Shown: positions 42,637-52,234 of the stretch, one piece after another
Layout: every line of letters begins with the position of its first letter
Position numbering within the stretch: position 1 is the stretch's first letter
NCBI GenBank assembly: GCA_963850765.1
Contig: CAWKMN010000009.1
Coordinates: forward strand, 434,001-498,000
Direction: 5' to 3'
Source of the DNA: CAWKMN01 sp963850765
GTDB lineage: Bacteria > Chloroflexota > Anaerolineae > Aggregatilineales > Aggregatilineaceae
Length of the DNA: 64,000 nt
Made by a program: the position numbers and the translations under genes
The notes under the pieces: generated by a model
The model's database searches: none
Seen by the model: the letters and a program-made list of their open reading frames with translations, nothing else
Told to the model about the DNA's origin: nothing

Positions 42637-42940
<304 letters not shown>

Positions 42941-44401
42941 TTACCGCAGCACGCCCTGCCAGATCGCGTCCAGCGCTTGCAGCGTGACGAGATTCCGCAG
43001 CGTGAACCCGCTGGTCAGGTTCGCGTCCACCAGATGCCCTGCGCCGCCCACGGTATACATCGTCATATGGGTGCCGTCTTCCATCATGCCGTGATTGGGC
43101 AGTGGCTCCATCGCCCGCCAGAAGTTGATCAGCGGCAGGTCATAATCCAGCGCCACGCGCACCACGATCTGGTTGAAGAGGATAGACTCCTCGGGGAAGG
43201 CGAGGTGGCGCGGAAATGTGCTGAGCACCGGGATCACCCCGGCGGCAATCGACTGATCCACCACGGCGCGCAGATCGCTGTAGAACTGGTCCGGCGTGCG
43301 GCGCTGCAAATCGGTGATGCCAAACATGATAATCGCCACGGCTGGCTGGTGGATACGGTATTCGCACTGCAAGGCCGATTTGTTGGGCTGGCAGACGGCC
43401 GGGTTCGCCCAGCGCGGATCGATCACCGCGTCCGCGACGAAGCCCGCCCCCGCCGCCTGGCTGACATAGGTGAGTGACGCGCCAAAGTGATCGATCACCC
43501 CTTGCAGATAGCCATAGTTCCCCAGGCTGTAACTGTTCCACCCGAACGGGCCGAGAAAGTCCGGGCTGTCGCTGCCGCAGTCACCCACCTTAGCGACGAC
43601 GTGCGCATTCATCCCGCGGGCGCGGCCCCTCGCGTAGATGCTGGATACCGCGCCGGTCACGCCCGGCACGACCGGATAGGCGTTCAGATCGATCCCGCTG
43701 ACATCCGGCAGCGTGTACGATCCGCGCGGACTGGGGGCAGCGGGCGCGGTCGCGATCGCGGCGGCGGGTGCATTGAGGATCTCGCTGCTGACCGGCAGGG
43801 CGGCGGCGCTGCCGCTCTCGAAGCGGAGATATTGGCCGGAGACCCAGCCGCGCAGCGTGTCATCCGGCAGGTGGCCCAGAATCCACGCGCCGTTGGCGCT
43901 GACTCCTTCGGCCACGAACGACATCCCCGGCTGGAGATGGCCGACCACGCCGTAAGAGGTGCCCGGCCCGCGCCGCACATTGACATTGTTGTAGGCGGTC
44001 ATCACGATGTTATTTTCCCCGGACCCCACCGACACCGACCCGGCAAATACCGCTGTCGGCACGGGCGCGGTCAGCGATACAACCTCGCTGCTCAGCGGCA
44101 GAATCGCCGGACTGAAACCGTCCCGGTAGCTCAGGTACAGCGCCGCGATCCATCCGCGCCAGACGCGATCGGCGGTATGGCCCAGCACCCAACTGGTATC
44201 GGCGTTGCGCGCTTCCAGGATCAGCCCGGTTTGCGGCGCGAGCAGCGTGACTTCCGCATAGGTCGAATCGGGTCCGCTGCGCATATAGAGGTTGTAGGTC
44301 GGCCACGCGTCCGGCCCATCCTGCGCTGTGGCGGGTATGGCTACCATCAGGATCAGAACGGCCAGGAGGCCAACGATCAGCAGTTTTGGCAGAGCAGACA
44401 T
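42941..44401 (-). CDS. Secreted tandem-SH3 SGNH-hydrolase-like protein with Cys for Ser
   Basis: A 486-residue secreted protein: signal peptide (LLIVGLLAVLILMVAIPATAQ), two bacterial SH3 domains (about 35-95, YNLYMRSGPDSTY ... RGWIAALYL; and 136-195, NNVNVRRGPGTSYGVV ... LRGWVSGQYL), a linker, and an SGNH-type domain from about 235. At block I the nucleophile Ser is replaced: KVGDC (Cys275). Block III is FGITD where GxND is usual; block V keeps DGTH. SH3 domains of this kind bind cell-wall peptides. The catalytic state is uncertain. A paralogue with the same Cys lies divergently at 44757 and a Ser-type paralogue at 52235. Confidence 0.8.
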   Translation of the reverse strand: MSALPKLLIVGLLAVLILMVAIPATAQDGPDAWPTYNLYMRSGPDSTYAEVTLLAPQTGLILEARNADTSWVLGHTADRVWRGWIAALYLSYRDGFSPAILPLSSEVVSLTAPVPTAVFAGSVSVGSGENNIVMTAYNNVNVRRGPGTSYGVVGHLQPGMSFVAEGVSANGAWILGHLPDDTLRGWVSGQYLRFESGSAAALPVSSEILNAPAAAIATAPAAPSPRGSYTLPDVSGIDLNAYPVVPGVTGAVSSIYARGRARGMNAHVVAKVGDCGSDSPDFLGPFGWNSYSLGNYGYLQGVIDHFGASLTYVSQAAGAGFVADAVIDPRWANPAVCQPNKSALQCEYRIHQPAVAIIMFGITDLQRRTPDQFYSDLRAVVDQSIAAGVIPVLSTFPRHLAFPEESILFNQIVVRVALDYDLPLINFWRAMEPLPNHGMMEDGTHMTMYTVGGAGHLVDANLTSGFTLRNLVTLQALDAIWQGVLR

Positions 44402-44499
44402 GGTGTAACCTCTTTAACTCGTTGATGCAGTGGAACAGGCTATTTCTATTTTACCCTGGATTCGACTCTGCTTGGCACGAATCGCGGCGGAGTTCGCCC

Positions 44500-44632
44500 G
44501 GCCCTGCAAGGGCGCGGGCTATTGACCGGAAGCGCCCTCAAGGGCGCTGATATATCCCTCCGTGCGCCAGGGCCGCTCGCGGTCCTTCCGATATTGAGCC
44601 GGGTCGTTGCACGGCCCGGCGGTGCCCGGCGA
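44500..44632. repeat. Composite palindromic element
   Basis: A diverged copy of the element at 38737-38868: AGCGCCCTC/AAGGGCGCT, AGGGCCGCTCGCGGTCCT and GCCGGGTCGTTGCACGGCCC hairpins. The rest of the gap between the two divergent SGNH genes (44402-44756) shows no gene. Confidence 0.7.
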
Positions 44633-44756
44633 CTTTAACATTTTTCACGAGCATAAAATGCGAAGCGCCGATTAAGCGCAGAGTGACCGTGCTTTACACA
44701 GCATAACCAATGCGGTAAAGTGGAGCAAATGGATTCTGCATGTGGAGGAATGTTCC

Positions 44757-46223
44757 ATGTGGTTGCGTAAAACATTGATTAGCTTGTTCCTGGTGACGCT
44801 GCTGGCTGGCCTGCCCGTCGTATCGGCGCAGGAGGGAGCGTCGGCCATGTACGATCTGAATATGCGGACCGGCCCCGGCGCTGACTACGATCTGGTCACG
44901 GTGCTGGCCGGTGGAACGCCGATTGTATTGGAAGCGCGGAATGGGGATGTGGCGTGGGTGCTGGTTCACACAGCGGACGGCATTATCGAGGCTGGGTGGC
45001 CGCGCTTTACGTGGTCTATCCGCCCGGCATGACCGCCGCTGCGCTGCCGCCGTCCAGCGAGGTCGTGAGCGGTGCGCCCGCACCCGCCCCTGAGCAGGCC
45101 GCCCGCGGATAACCCTGCGCCCGCTGCCCCTGGTGATGTAACTGCCCTCACCACCTATGATCTGAACGTGCGCGGTGGTCCCGGCACGAATCATGCGGTC
45201 GTCGGCCATCTCCCCGGCGGAACCGGGCTGGTGCTCGAAGCACGCAGCGGCGATTCGTCGTGGGTCCTGGCGCACACCGCCGATAACTCGGTGCGGGGCT
45301 GGCTGGCGTCGCTGTATATCCGCTTTACGGGCGTCACGGCCAGCAGTCTGCCGGTGAGCAGCGAGGTCGTCTCGGCCCCGGCTTCACCGCAGGCGTCATC
45401 GGCCGTGGACGATACGGACAATCCGCTCCTGATGCACAACTACCCCGGCCTGAATCTGGCGAGGGTGCAGAGCATCGACCTGAATGCTTACCCGGCGATC
45501 GGGCGCGCGACAGGCACCGCTCGCAGCATCTTCGTGCGCGGACGGGCCGCCGGTCGGGACCCGCGCTACTTCTCCAAGATCGGGGACTGCTTCACCGAGC
45601 ACGAATATTTCCTGAAGCATTTCACCTGGGATAAATACGAGCTCGGCGAATACAGCAATTTGCAGCCCGTAATCGACAACTTCAAAGAAGCCTATGACGA
45701 TCTCAGCTACGGCGCATCGACCGGATTTCTGGCCGGGGCGGTATTGGATCGGATGTGGGCCGCTCCGGGTGTCTGCGACCCGACCGAGTCGCCGCTCGAG
45801 TGCGAATACCGCGTGCATAACCCCAGCGCCGCGGTCATCATGTTTGGCACGCAGGACATGCTGCTGATGACGCCGGAGGAGTTCGATTTTTATATGCGCG
45901 AGGTCGTGCGGTTCACCATCTCGGACAACGTGATCCCGATCCTGAGCACCTTCCCCGGCAATACGGGGCAGTGGGACAAAACCGTCCTCTACAATCAGAT
46001 TGTGGTCACGATTGCGCAGGATTATGACGTGCCGCTGATGAACTTCTGGCTGGCGCTGGAAGATCTGCCCAATCACGGGCTGGACGACACGGGCAATCAC
46101 CTCAGCATGCCGATCACCGGGCCTGGTGATATGAGCTATCCGAACCTGGACCAGGGCTACCCAATGCGGAATCTGGTGGTGCTGCAAACGCTCGACTCCG
46201 TGTGGCGCGGCGCGATGCAGTAG
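44757..46223 (+). pseudogene. Secreted tandem-SH3 SGNH-like protein (Cys type), two compensating frameshifts
   Basis: Same layout as the 42941 gene: signal peptide (LISLFLVTLLAGLPVVSAQ), SH3 domain 1 (MYDLNMRTGPGADYDLV), SH3 domain 2 (TYDLNVRGGPGTNHAVVGHL ... VRGWLASLYI) and an SGNH-like domain with FSKIGDC (Cys at 45588-45590), FGTQD at the GxND position and DDTGNH at block V. One base appears to be missing near 44980-44990, since RGWVAALYVVYPPG continues in another frame, and one extra base near 45100-45108 restores the original frame. The ATG at 44757 follows GGAGGAA. The frames are otherwise clean. Confidence 0.78.
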
Positions 46224-46226
46224 GGG

Positions 46227-46268
46227 CGGTTAGCGATTAGCTGATTAGCTGTTAGCGATTAGCGATTG
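46227..46268. repeat. Heptad array next to the insertion sequence
   Basis: Units GCGGTTA, GCGATTA, GCTGATTA (8 bases), GCTGTTA, GCGATTA, GCGATTG, directly after the SGNH stop and up to the left end of the IS. Confidence 0.75.
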
Positions 46269-46274
46269 GTTAAT

Positions 46275-47276
46275 CTTCACAATAAGGAGAGAGGGTAGAG
46301 TGCCCCTTCCCCATAAATTCAGATCAAGGACAGAGTCCGCGAAAGAACGCCTGACGGTTCACCAAACCTGCCACGGCGGCGACACGCGCGGCGTGGTGGC
46401 GACGGTGGTTACGGTCGGGTTGAGCGAGCGATTGAAAGCGACGCAGACGACCAATCGTCCATTCCACGACCACGCGGAACGCGGCAAAGGCACGATTATA
46501 GACGCGGTCTTCCGGTGGACGGGCCTTGCCGCGCGGTTTGCGGCGTGGCAGGAAAGCCTGGTGGCAGAGTTTATCCAAGCCCAGATAGCCCTGATCGCCG
46601 GCCCAACCAACGTCATCGGGCAAGCGGTCCAGCAGCTGCGACTCCTTGAGCAGGGTCAAATCGGATGTCGGGCCAGGAACGCTCGGCGAGGTATCGACGA
46701 TATAGCCGGAATGCCCCTCGACCGTGACCTGACTTTTGAGCGTATTCTGCTTCTTTTTGCCCGAGAAATGCGAATTGTCGCGCGGCGGGCGCTGGACGCG
46801 CTGCTCAAAGCTGTCGACCACCACCGTCAGGTCGGGGATCGCGGTCAGCAGGTCGCTCAACTGGCGGCGGTGCTTCTTACCCGGATCGGGCAAGCGCATC
46901 GTAGCGCGTCCAGCTTGTTCCAACAGCGGCAGTACCCGCTCGATGATCCGCGAGACCGTCGAATGACTCACGCCAAACAGATACCCCAAGACCTCATGGA
47001 TCGGGTACAACCGCAGCCAGATGACCGTCATCAGAATGTGGTCACGGGCAACCAACTCAAACGGATGGCCCGCCCCGATCGCGCGTTTTCGATCCGGACG
47101 GCTCAAACGGGTTTCTTCCGCCTGGATATAGCTGGGCAGGACCGCCTCAAACAGCTCGTCAAACGTCTGCACACTGATGCCTGCACATTTCTTAAAAATG
47201 CTCGGGTGTTGGCTGAGGGTTTCATATTTCATGATCATAGAACCCAGTTTACACCATCGTCGTCTCTATTGTGAAG
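46275..47276 (-). mobile_element. IS5-like insertion sequence, apparently complete
   Basis: About 1.0 kb bounded by inverted ends CTTCACAATA (46275-46284) and its mirror (47267-47276), with weaker similarity continuing inward. It encodes one full-length transposase. I cannot identify a target-site duplication with certainty. It has inserted into, or right beside, heptad-repeat DNA. Confidence 0.78.
46324..47238 (-). CDS. IS5-family-like DDE transposase
   Basis: A 304-residue transposase with an N-terminal helix-turn-helix (LPIHEVLGYLFGVSHSTVSRIIERVLP-type region) and a DDE_Tnp_4-like catalytic domain: first Asp in VVVDSFEQRVQRP, second in WAGDQGYLGL, Glu in VVEWTIGRLRRF. FEQRVQRP followed by KKKQNTLKSQV is typical of IS5-type enzymes. 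The frame is intact, so the element may still be active. The ATG at 47238 lies 29 bases inside the right end. Confidence 0.88.
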   Translation of the reverse strand: MIMKYETLSQHPSIFKKCAGISVQTFDELFEAVLPSYIQAEETRLSRPDRKRAIGAGHPFELVARDHILMTVIWLRLYPIHEVLGYLFGVSHSTVSRIIERVLPLLEQAGRATMRLPDPGKKHRRQLSDLLTAIPDLTVVVDSFEQRVQRPPRDNSHFSGKKKQNTLKSQVTVEGHSGYIVDTSPSVPGPTSDLTLLKESQLLDRLPDDVGWAGDQGYLGLDKLCHQAFLPRRKPRGKARPPEDRVYNRAFAAFRVVVEWTIGRLRRFQSLAQPDRNHRRHHAARVAAVAGLVNRQAFFRGLCP

Positions 47277-47304
47277 GTATCAATCGCTAAAAACTGGCAT
47301 ATTG

Positions 47305-47470
47305 GGATGTGCAGGGGCGGAGATCAACCCCGCCCTTGTGGTTATGCTCAACAGCCTCACCCCTAAATCCCCTCTCCATGTGATGGAGAGGGGATTGAGC
47401 CGCCGCCTTTCTCCCCTCTCCACCGGGTGGAGAGGGGCCGGGGGTGAGGCCGGCTAATCGCTAAGCTAAC
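47305..47470. repeat. Palindromes after the IS
   Basis: Two CCTCTCC/GGAGAGG palindromes (about 47367-47395 and 47412-47440) and a short GCTAATCGCTAAG remnant of a heptad array next to the GYD gene stop. Confidence 0.65.
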
Positions 47471-47479
47471 GGCTGCTTT

Positions 47480-47779
47480 TTACGGCCTCCGGTCGAGACT
47501 CATCCGGCTGATGAAGTCGTTGATGGAAATGGTAGGCAGCGTCAGCGGCTTGAGATGTCCCCGCGCGATAAGCTCGATACTGACGCGCGCGATCGTCTCG
47601 TTGTCCGGCGCTTCGATCACATGCACAAAGTCGTACTGGCCGAGCGTGGCATATTGCTGAAGGACCTTCACCCCCAGGTTCTCAATATCCATGCTGATCT
47701 GACGCAGGCATGAGGGATCTTCCACGATGCACGAGATCCCATGTTCGGTCAGGGTGCTCATCAAAATATATACGGGCAT
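47480..47779 (-). CDS. GYD-domain protein
   Basis: A 99-residue GYD-family protein (YILMSTLTEHG ... VKVLQQYATLGQYDFVHVIEAPDNETIARVSIELIARGHLKPLTLPTIS). The domain is a small ferredoxin-like dimeric fold of unknown function, found in many bacteria. LGQYDFV is the position of the naming GxYDxV motif. AGGAGA lies before the ATG. It follows the MFS gene by 35 bases on the same strand. Confidence 0.85.
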   Translation of the reverse strand: MPVYILMSTLTEHGISCIVEDPSCLRQISMDIENLGVKVLQQYATLGQYDFVHVIEAPDNETIARVSIELIARGHLKPLTLPTISINDFISRMSLDRRP

Positions 47780-47814
47780 AGCAATTTCTCCTGGAAATGA
47801 TTCCGCTCACTAAC

Positions 47815-49084
47815 TTATGATAAGGTTTCAACCTCAATTCCTTGTCCGGCGGCGTCACGGCGTTCGAACCAGCGCAGCGCGCGCAGCCAGAGGACCAGCG
47901 GCAGCAGACTGATCAGCGCCGATCCGAAAGCCACCGCGCGAACATGCTCCGACCCGACCGCATCGATCACCATGCCGGTCACGATGATACCCACGACCAG
48001 CGACGCCTGAAAAACGATCATGTCGAGCGAAAAGATGCGGCCCAGGTAATCATCCGGGACGAGCTTTTGCAGGATCACCGAGCTGTATGTCCAGTTCGTG
48101 CCGCCGATCGCTTTCACCAGCAGCCCCAATGCGGCCACCGCCAGCACCGGCGCACTGGCAAAAATGAGCCATCCCAGCGTGATCACGGCGAGCCCGATCA
48201 GAATAAAGCGCCGCATCCGTGGGATCGAACCGTCGTTAAAGCGCTCAAAGATAAGCGGCCCCATCACGGCCCCCAACCCAAACGCCCCCCACAAGATCCC
48301 CAGCGAGACCGCGCCCTGCTCTCCGATGACAAACAGCGTCGTGGCGTAAATAATCATGAGCGTGTCCATGCTGCCCAGGCTGCTGCCGCCCTTGACGAGC
48401 AGGGTTGTCGCGATGGCGGGCCGCTGGCGCACATAGCGCAGACTGTTCATAAAATCCGTGACGGGATGCACCGTGACCTGCGTGGATGTGCCGGCTTTGC
48501 TGGTTCCTGGCGTGATCTGCATGATCAGCAGGGCCGAGACCGCGAACGAAGCCGCATCGATCACGAGCGCCGTCGCGATGCCGAAGGTGCCCGCGACCAA
48601 TCCGCCCAGCGCGCCGCCCACCGCCGACATCACCGACCACGTCACGCCGCCGAGCATATTCGCCTGGACGAGCGTATCAGAACTCCAGCAGGCTCGGCAG
48701 GATCGCGTTGCGGCCCGGCTCAAAAAACGCCGATACGGCGAACTGCATCACGGCGAAGACGTAGATGAGCCACAACCGATCCGGCGAATCCACCAGCAGA
48801 AAACCCAATACGATGAAAACCCGCAGGACATCACTGGCGATTAGAAACTGCTTGCGGTTGAAGCGATCGAGCAGCACCCCCGCCAGCGGGCCGACGATCA
48901 GCGGCGGTAGAAACCGGCACAGCAGATACAGGCTGATCGCCAGCCCGGATTCATTGGAATAGTTCGATACGAGTGTCGAAAGGGCGATGAAATTGAACCA
49001 ATCGCCCAGGAGGCTGATGACTTGCGCCATCCAGAGTTTGCTGTAATTGGTGTTGGTGCGCAGCAGTGTGAGATAGGTTGACAT
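47815..49084 (-). pseudogene. MFS transporter, one +1 frameshift
   Basis: Joined, the frames give about 422 residues and 12 likely helices of an enterobactin-exporter/macrolide-efflux-like (MFS-3) transporter. The first part ends MQFAVSAFFEPGRNAILPSLLE and the second continues SDTLVQANMLGGVTWSVMSAVGGALGGLVAG; an extra T at about 48680-48682 makes a stop (TGA) between them. The loop between helices 2 and 3 (GVLLDRFNRKQFLI) is the family's D-R-x-x-R/K motif. It should export a small hydrophobic molecule. Apart from the one base the sequence is intact. Confidence 0.82.
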
Positions 49085-49141
49085 CCCGATCCAGCTAAAT
49101 TCCTTTGGGGTGCGTCATCTCAGCGAAAATGGCGAGTTATC

Positions 49142-49169
49142 GTAGGGGCGTATCGCAATACGCCCCTAC
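49142..49169. repeat. 28-bp palindrome (GTAGGGGCGTAT family)
   Basis: A near-perfect copy of the palindrome at 8965-8992, with TCGCAA at the centre, in the 110-bp gap between two genes. Confidence 0.85.
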
Positions 49170-49194
49170 AAACAGGCTTCACAACCTTCGTGTT

Positions 49195-50202
49195 TCATTT
49201 CTGTGCCAGCTCAAATTCCAGCGTGTGCGCGTGCTCATATGCGCCGTGCATGGCGACGCGGATCTCGCCGGTAGCCATGCCATACACGATCGACCACTGT
49301 GTGTTTGGCTGCGCGACCTCGCCCAACAGCGCCAGCGCCTCGTCTGCCGAGAGCTGGCCGCCGCGTTCGTCCATTTTTGCGCTGATCGTGCGGTAGCGCC
49401 AGCACATCGATTCCGGCTGTTTGGCCGTGGCGCGGACAAAATTGGTCGCCATGTCCCAGTTTTGAGCGTTCGGCTGGACGATCATCGAGCCATCCCAGAA
49501 CTCGACCAGCACGGATCGCCCGGTCGCGTCCGCGATCAGGTAGTGGATGGTGGGGCCGCCGCTCATGTCGATATTATACTGCTCAAAAATCGCTACCGCT
49601 TCGTCCACCGTCCGGGCGTGATCGAGCACCTCGCGCATAATGCCCAGCGATCCGATCGTGTCGTGCGCGGGATCGTTCGGCATCGCGGTATCCGGTACGG
49701 CCGCCATGCCGATCACGAGGCCATACTCGTTCATGCCGTCGAAGGGCAGCAGCGGCGCACGGATCAGCCCGGCGCGCTCGATCAGCGGGAGATCCGTGAT
49801 GGTCTGCGCGAGGGTTGGGCTAGCAAAACCGAGATAGGCCATATCGACCATCGACACCGACGCGTACCCATCTGGCGGATCGGTATAGAGCAGCACGGCC
49901 GGGCTGTAATTCCAGTCGAAGTTGCGCCCGAACAGCGCGTTGTCTGGATCGGTGAACACCGTGAACAGCGAGCATCCCCACGCGGGGGCGGTAGCACTGT
50001 CTGGCAGCCCCCCCGCGCTTAGCGGGACCGCCGCCTGCGCGGTGATCGTGTCGATCACAGCGATGTTATAGGCATAGTCGCCGTAGTAACGCATCGTATA
50101 GAGCGGGTAATCATCCACCTGCTGCACGCTGGCGAGCGTCAGCACCGGGCTGATGAGTTGGAAGAACAACTGGATCAGTTGGGTGAGGATGTCGAATACC
50201 AT
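49195..50202 (-). CDS. Ntn-type C45-like acyltransferase/amidohydrolase
   Basis: A 335-residue protein resembling the penicillin acyltransferase (peptidase C45)/choloylglycine hydrolase group. The likely nucleophile is the Cys in WGCSLFTVFTDPDNALFGRNFDWNYSP, where GC-S/T ... GRNFDW is the family's hallmark, and MNEYGLVIGMAAV and TNF (MATNFV) fit the later conserved positions. An N-terminal hydrophobic stretch (ILTQLIQLFFQLISPVLTLA) suggests export or membrane anchoring. In many family members the Cys becomes N-terminal by self-cleavage; here about 75 residues would have to be removed. The substrate is unknown. AAGGAG precedes the ATG. Confidence 0.75.
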   Translation of the reverse strand: MVFDILTQLIQLFFQLISPVLTLASVQQVDDYPLYTMRYYGDYAYNIAVIDTITAQAAVPLSAGGLPDSATAPAWGCSLFTVFTDPDNALFGRNFDWNYSPAVLLYTDPPDGYASVSMVDMAYLGFASPTLAQTITDLPLIERAGLIRAPLLPFDGMNEYGLVIGMAAVPDTAMPNDPAHDTIGSLGIMREVLDHARTVDEAVAIFEQYNIDMSGGPTIHYLIADATGRSVLVEFWDGSMIVQPNAQNWDMATNFVRATAKQPESMCWRYRTISAKMDERGGQLSADEALALLGEVAQPNTQWSIVYGMATGEIRVAMHGAYEHAHTLEFELAQK

Positions 50203-50299
50203 GACGGTACGCTCCTTATCGAACGACCATGTACACGGGCGAATCGTTATACGGTGTGTTGGACCTGATTGTACTGCGTCCCCAAAGAGCCGTCAGCTT

Positions 50300-50425
50300 G
50301 ACCTCACCCCTGGCGAGCGTCCTCTAGATGAGGCTGCTCGCTTGCCCCTCTCCACGCGCGGAGAGGGGGAAAGCGCGCGGGACCAAGTCCCTCTCCACAA
50401 TGTGGGGAGGGATTTAGGGAGGGGC
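50300..50425. repeat. Palindromes upstream of proS
   Basis: CCTCTCCACGCGCGGAGAGG (about 50345-50368) and CCTCTCCACAATGTGGGGAGG (about 50388-50412) copies. No gene is seen between 50203 and 50543. Confidence 0.7.
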
Positions 50426-50438
50426 AGACTGTCGCAAG

Positions 50439-50466
50439 TTGGTGTTCACGCCAAATGCGGTACAAT
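50439..50466 (+). promoter_or_regulatory. Promoter of proS
   Basis: TTGGTG (50439-50444) and TACAAT (50461-50466) with a 16-base spacer, about 70 bases before the proS GTG. Confidence 0.55.
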
Positions 50467-50543
50467 TCTGCGGATGCGCCAGATAGGGGCAAGGGCATTG
50501 GCATACGCCGTCCCTGATAATCATCGCAAGGAGCAAGCGTAAC

Positions 50544-51995
50544 GTGTCGCAGCAGGGTGTAACCCCACAATCGGAAGATTTTTCCCGGTGGTATACGGAT
50601 GTCGTACAAAAAGCGGACCTGGCCGACTATTCGCCGGTGCGGGGCTGCATGATCATCAAACCCTATGGTTATGAGCTGTGGGAAGGCGTCAAAGGCGGCC
50701 TGGATCGACGCTTTAAGGAGACCGGCCACCAGAACGCGTATTTCCCGCTGTTTATCCCCGAAAGTTTTCTTAAAAAAGAAGCGGAACACGTCGAGGGCTT
50801 TTCGCCCGAACTCGCCGTCGTGACGATCGGCGGCGGTAAAGTATTGGAAGAGCCGCTGATCGTGCGTCCCACGTCCGAGACGATCATCGGCTGGGCGTAC
50901 CAGAAATGGATCAAGTCCTACCGCGATCTGCCGGTGCTGATCAACCAGTGGGCGAACGTGGTCCGCTGGGAACTGCGCACGCGGCTGTTCCTGCGCACGA
51001 TGGAATTTCTGTGGCAGGAGGGGCATACCGCCCACGCCACCTATGACGACGCGCAGGAAGAAACCATGCGGATGCTCGGCGTCTATGCCGATTTTGCCAT
51101 CAACGACGCCGCGATTCCGGTCATTCCGGGGCGCAAGAGCGACCAGGAACGCTTCGCCGGGGCGATGTACAGCTACAGCATTGAGGCGATGATGCGCGAC
51201 GGTAAGGCCCTGCAATCCGGGACCAGCCACAACCTCGGCCAGAACTTCGCCAAAGCCTTCGAGATCCAGTTCACCGACGAAAGCAACGAGCTTCAGCACT
51301 GCTGGACGACGTCCTGGGGACTGAGCACGCGCATGGTGGGGGCGGTCGTCATGACCCATGGCGACGATCAGGGCTTGCGGCTGCCGCCCAAACTCGCGCC
51401 GATCCAGGTGGTGATCGTGCCGATCTATCGCAGCGACGACGAGCGCGCCCCGGTGATGGCCGCCGTGGATCGGATCGCGCCTCTGCTGCGTGCGGGCGGG
51501 ATCCGCGTGCAGGTGGATACGCGCGAGAACCTGTCGCCCGGCTTCAAGTTCAACGACTGGGAGATGCGCGGCGTCCCGCTGCGCATGGAGATCGGGCCAA
51601 AGGATGTCGCCAAGAACAGCGTCGCCCTGGCCCGACGTGATATCCCGGGCAAGGCGGGCAAGGAGTTCGTCTCGCAGGACGGGCTGATCGACACCATCCG
51701 CGACCGGCTGGGCGCGATCCAGGTGAATCTGCTCCAGCAGGCGACCGAATTCCGCAACAGCCATTTGCACGAAGTGACCGACAGTTACGCGCATTTTATC
51801 GACGTGATCGAGCGCGGCGAATGGGCGCTGGCGTGGTTCTGCGGGAGCCGTGCCTGTGAGGAAAAGGTCAAAGAGGATGCCTCCGCTGCCAGCCGGTGCT
51901 TCCCGCTGGATCAGCCGCACCCCGGCGAAACGGGGACGTGTATGATGTGCGGCGGCGAGGCCCGCGAGATGGCGTATTTCGCCAAGGCGTATTAA
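50544..51995 (+). CDS. proS: Prolyl-tRNA synthetase, archaeal/eukaryotic-like (ProS type 3)
   Basis: A 483-residue class II synthetase that charges tRNA-Pro. Motif 1 includes GCMIIKPYGYELWEG, motif 2 is VVRWELRTRLFLRTMEFLWQEGHTAH and motif 3 GLSTRMVGAVVMTHGDDQGLRLPP. The C-terminal zinc-binding-like domain carries Cys residues in WFCGSRACEEK and CMMCGG and ends in Tyr (AYFAKAY), typical of the short type without the bacterial editing insertion. This type is found in Chloroflexi, some Firmicutes and Thermus. The GTG start follows AAGGAG. Confidence 0.94.
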   Translation: MSQQGVTPQSEDFSRWYTDVVQKADLADYSPVRGCMIIKPYGYELWEGVKGGLDRRFKETGHQNAYFPLFIPESFLKKEAEHVEGFSPELAVVTIGGGKVLEEPLIVRPTSETIIGWAYQKWIKSYRDLPVLINQWANVVRWELRTRLFLRTMEFLWQEGHTAHATYDDAQEETMRMLGVYADFAINDAAIPVIPGRKSDQERFAGAMYSYSIEAMMRDGKALQSGTSHNLGQNFAKAFEIQFTDESNELQHCWTTSWGLSTRMVGAVVMTHGDDQGLRLPPKLAPIQVVIVPIYRSDDERAPVMAAVDRIAPLLRAGGIRVQVDTRENLSPGFKFNDWEMRGVPLRMEIGPKDVAKNSVALARRDIPGKAGKEFVSQDGLIDTIRDRLGAIQVNLLQQATEFRNSHLHEVTDSYAHFIDVIERGEWALAWFCGSRACEEKVKEDASAASRCFPLDQPHPGETGTCMMCGGEAREMAYFAKAY

Positions 51996-52000
51996 AAACA

Positions 52001-52185
52001 GCGGTTAGCGATTGGCTGTTGGCTATCCGCTTTCAGCGGTCAGCTATCAGCTAAAAGCTAAAGCGACCGCAGGAGCCGGTTTGTCAACCGGCCCTGGCTG
52101 GGCCAAATCCCCTGGTAGACAGCACGGCAACTCCCCCTCTCTAGCTCGGCTGGAGAGGGGGATTAAGGGGGTGAGGCCTGGATAC
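52001..52185. repeat. Eight-unit heptad array and a palindrome
   Basis: GCGGTTA, GCGATTG, GCTGTTG, GCTATCC, GCTTTCA, GCGGTCA, GCTATCA, GCTAAAA (52001-52056) start 5 bases after the proS stop; this is the longest array. A CCTCTCTAGCTCGGCTGGAGAGG copy follows (about 52133-52160). Confidence 0.82.
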
Positions 52186-52234
52186 ATAGATATTGAGTTG
52201 GGGGGCGTGAATTGTTCGCTTGGGAGTGGGTAAC

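Noticed and set aside
46275..47276. A target-site duplication around the IS
   Set aside because: No matching 2-9 bp flanks could be found whichever base was taken as the terminus, so none is claimed.
50304..51920. A 538-codon open frame antisense to proS
   Set aside because: Shadow of the ProS coding frame; no domain and no ribosome site.
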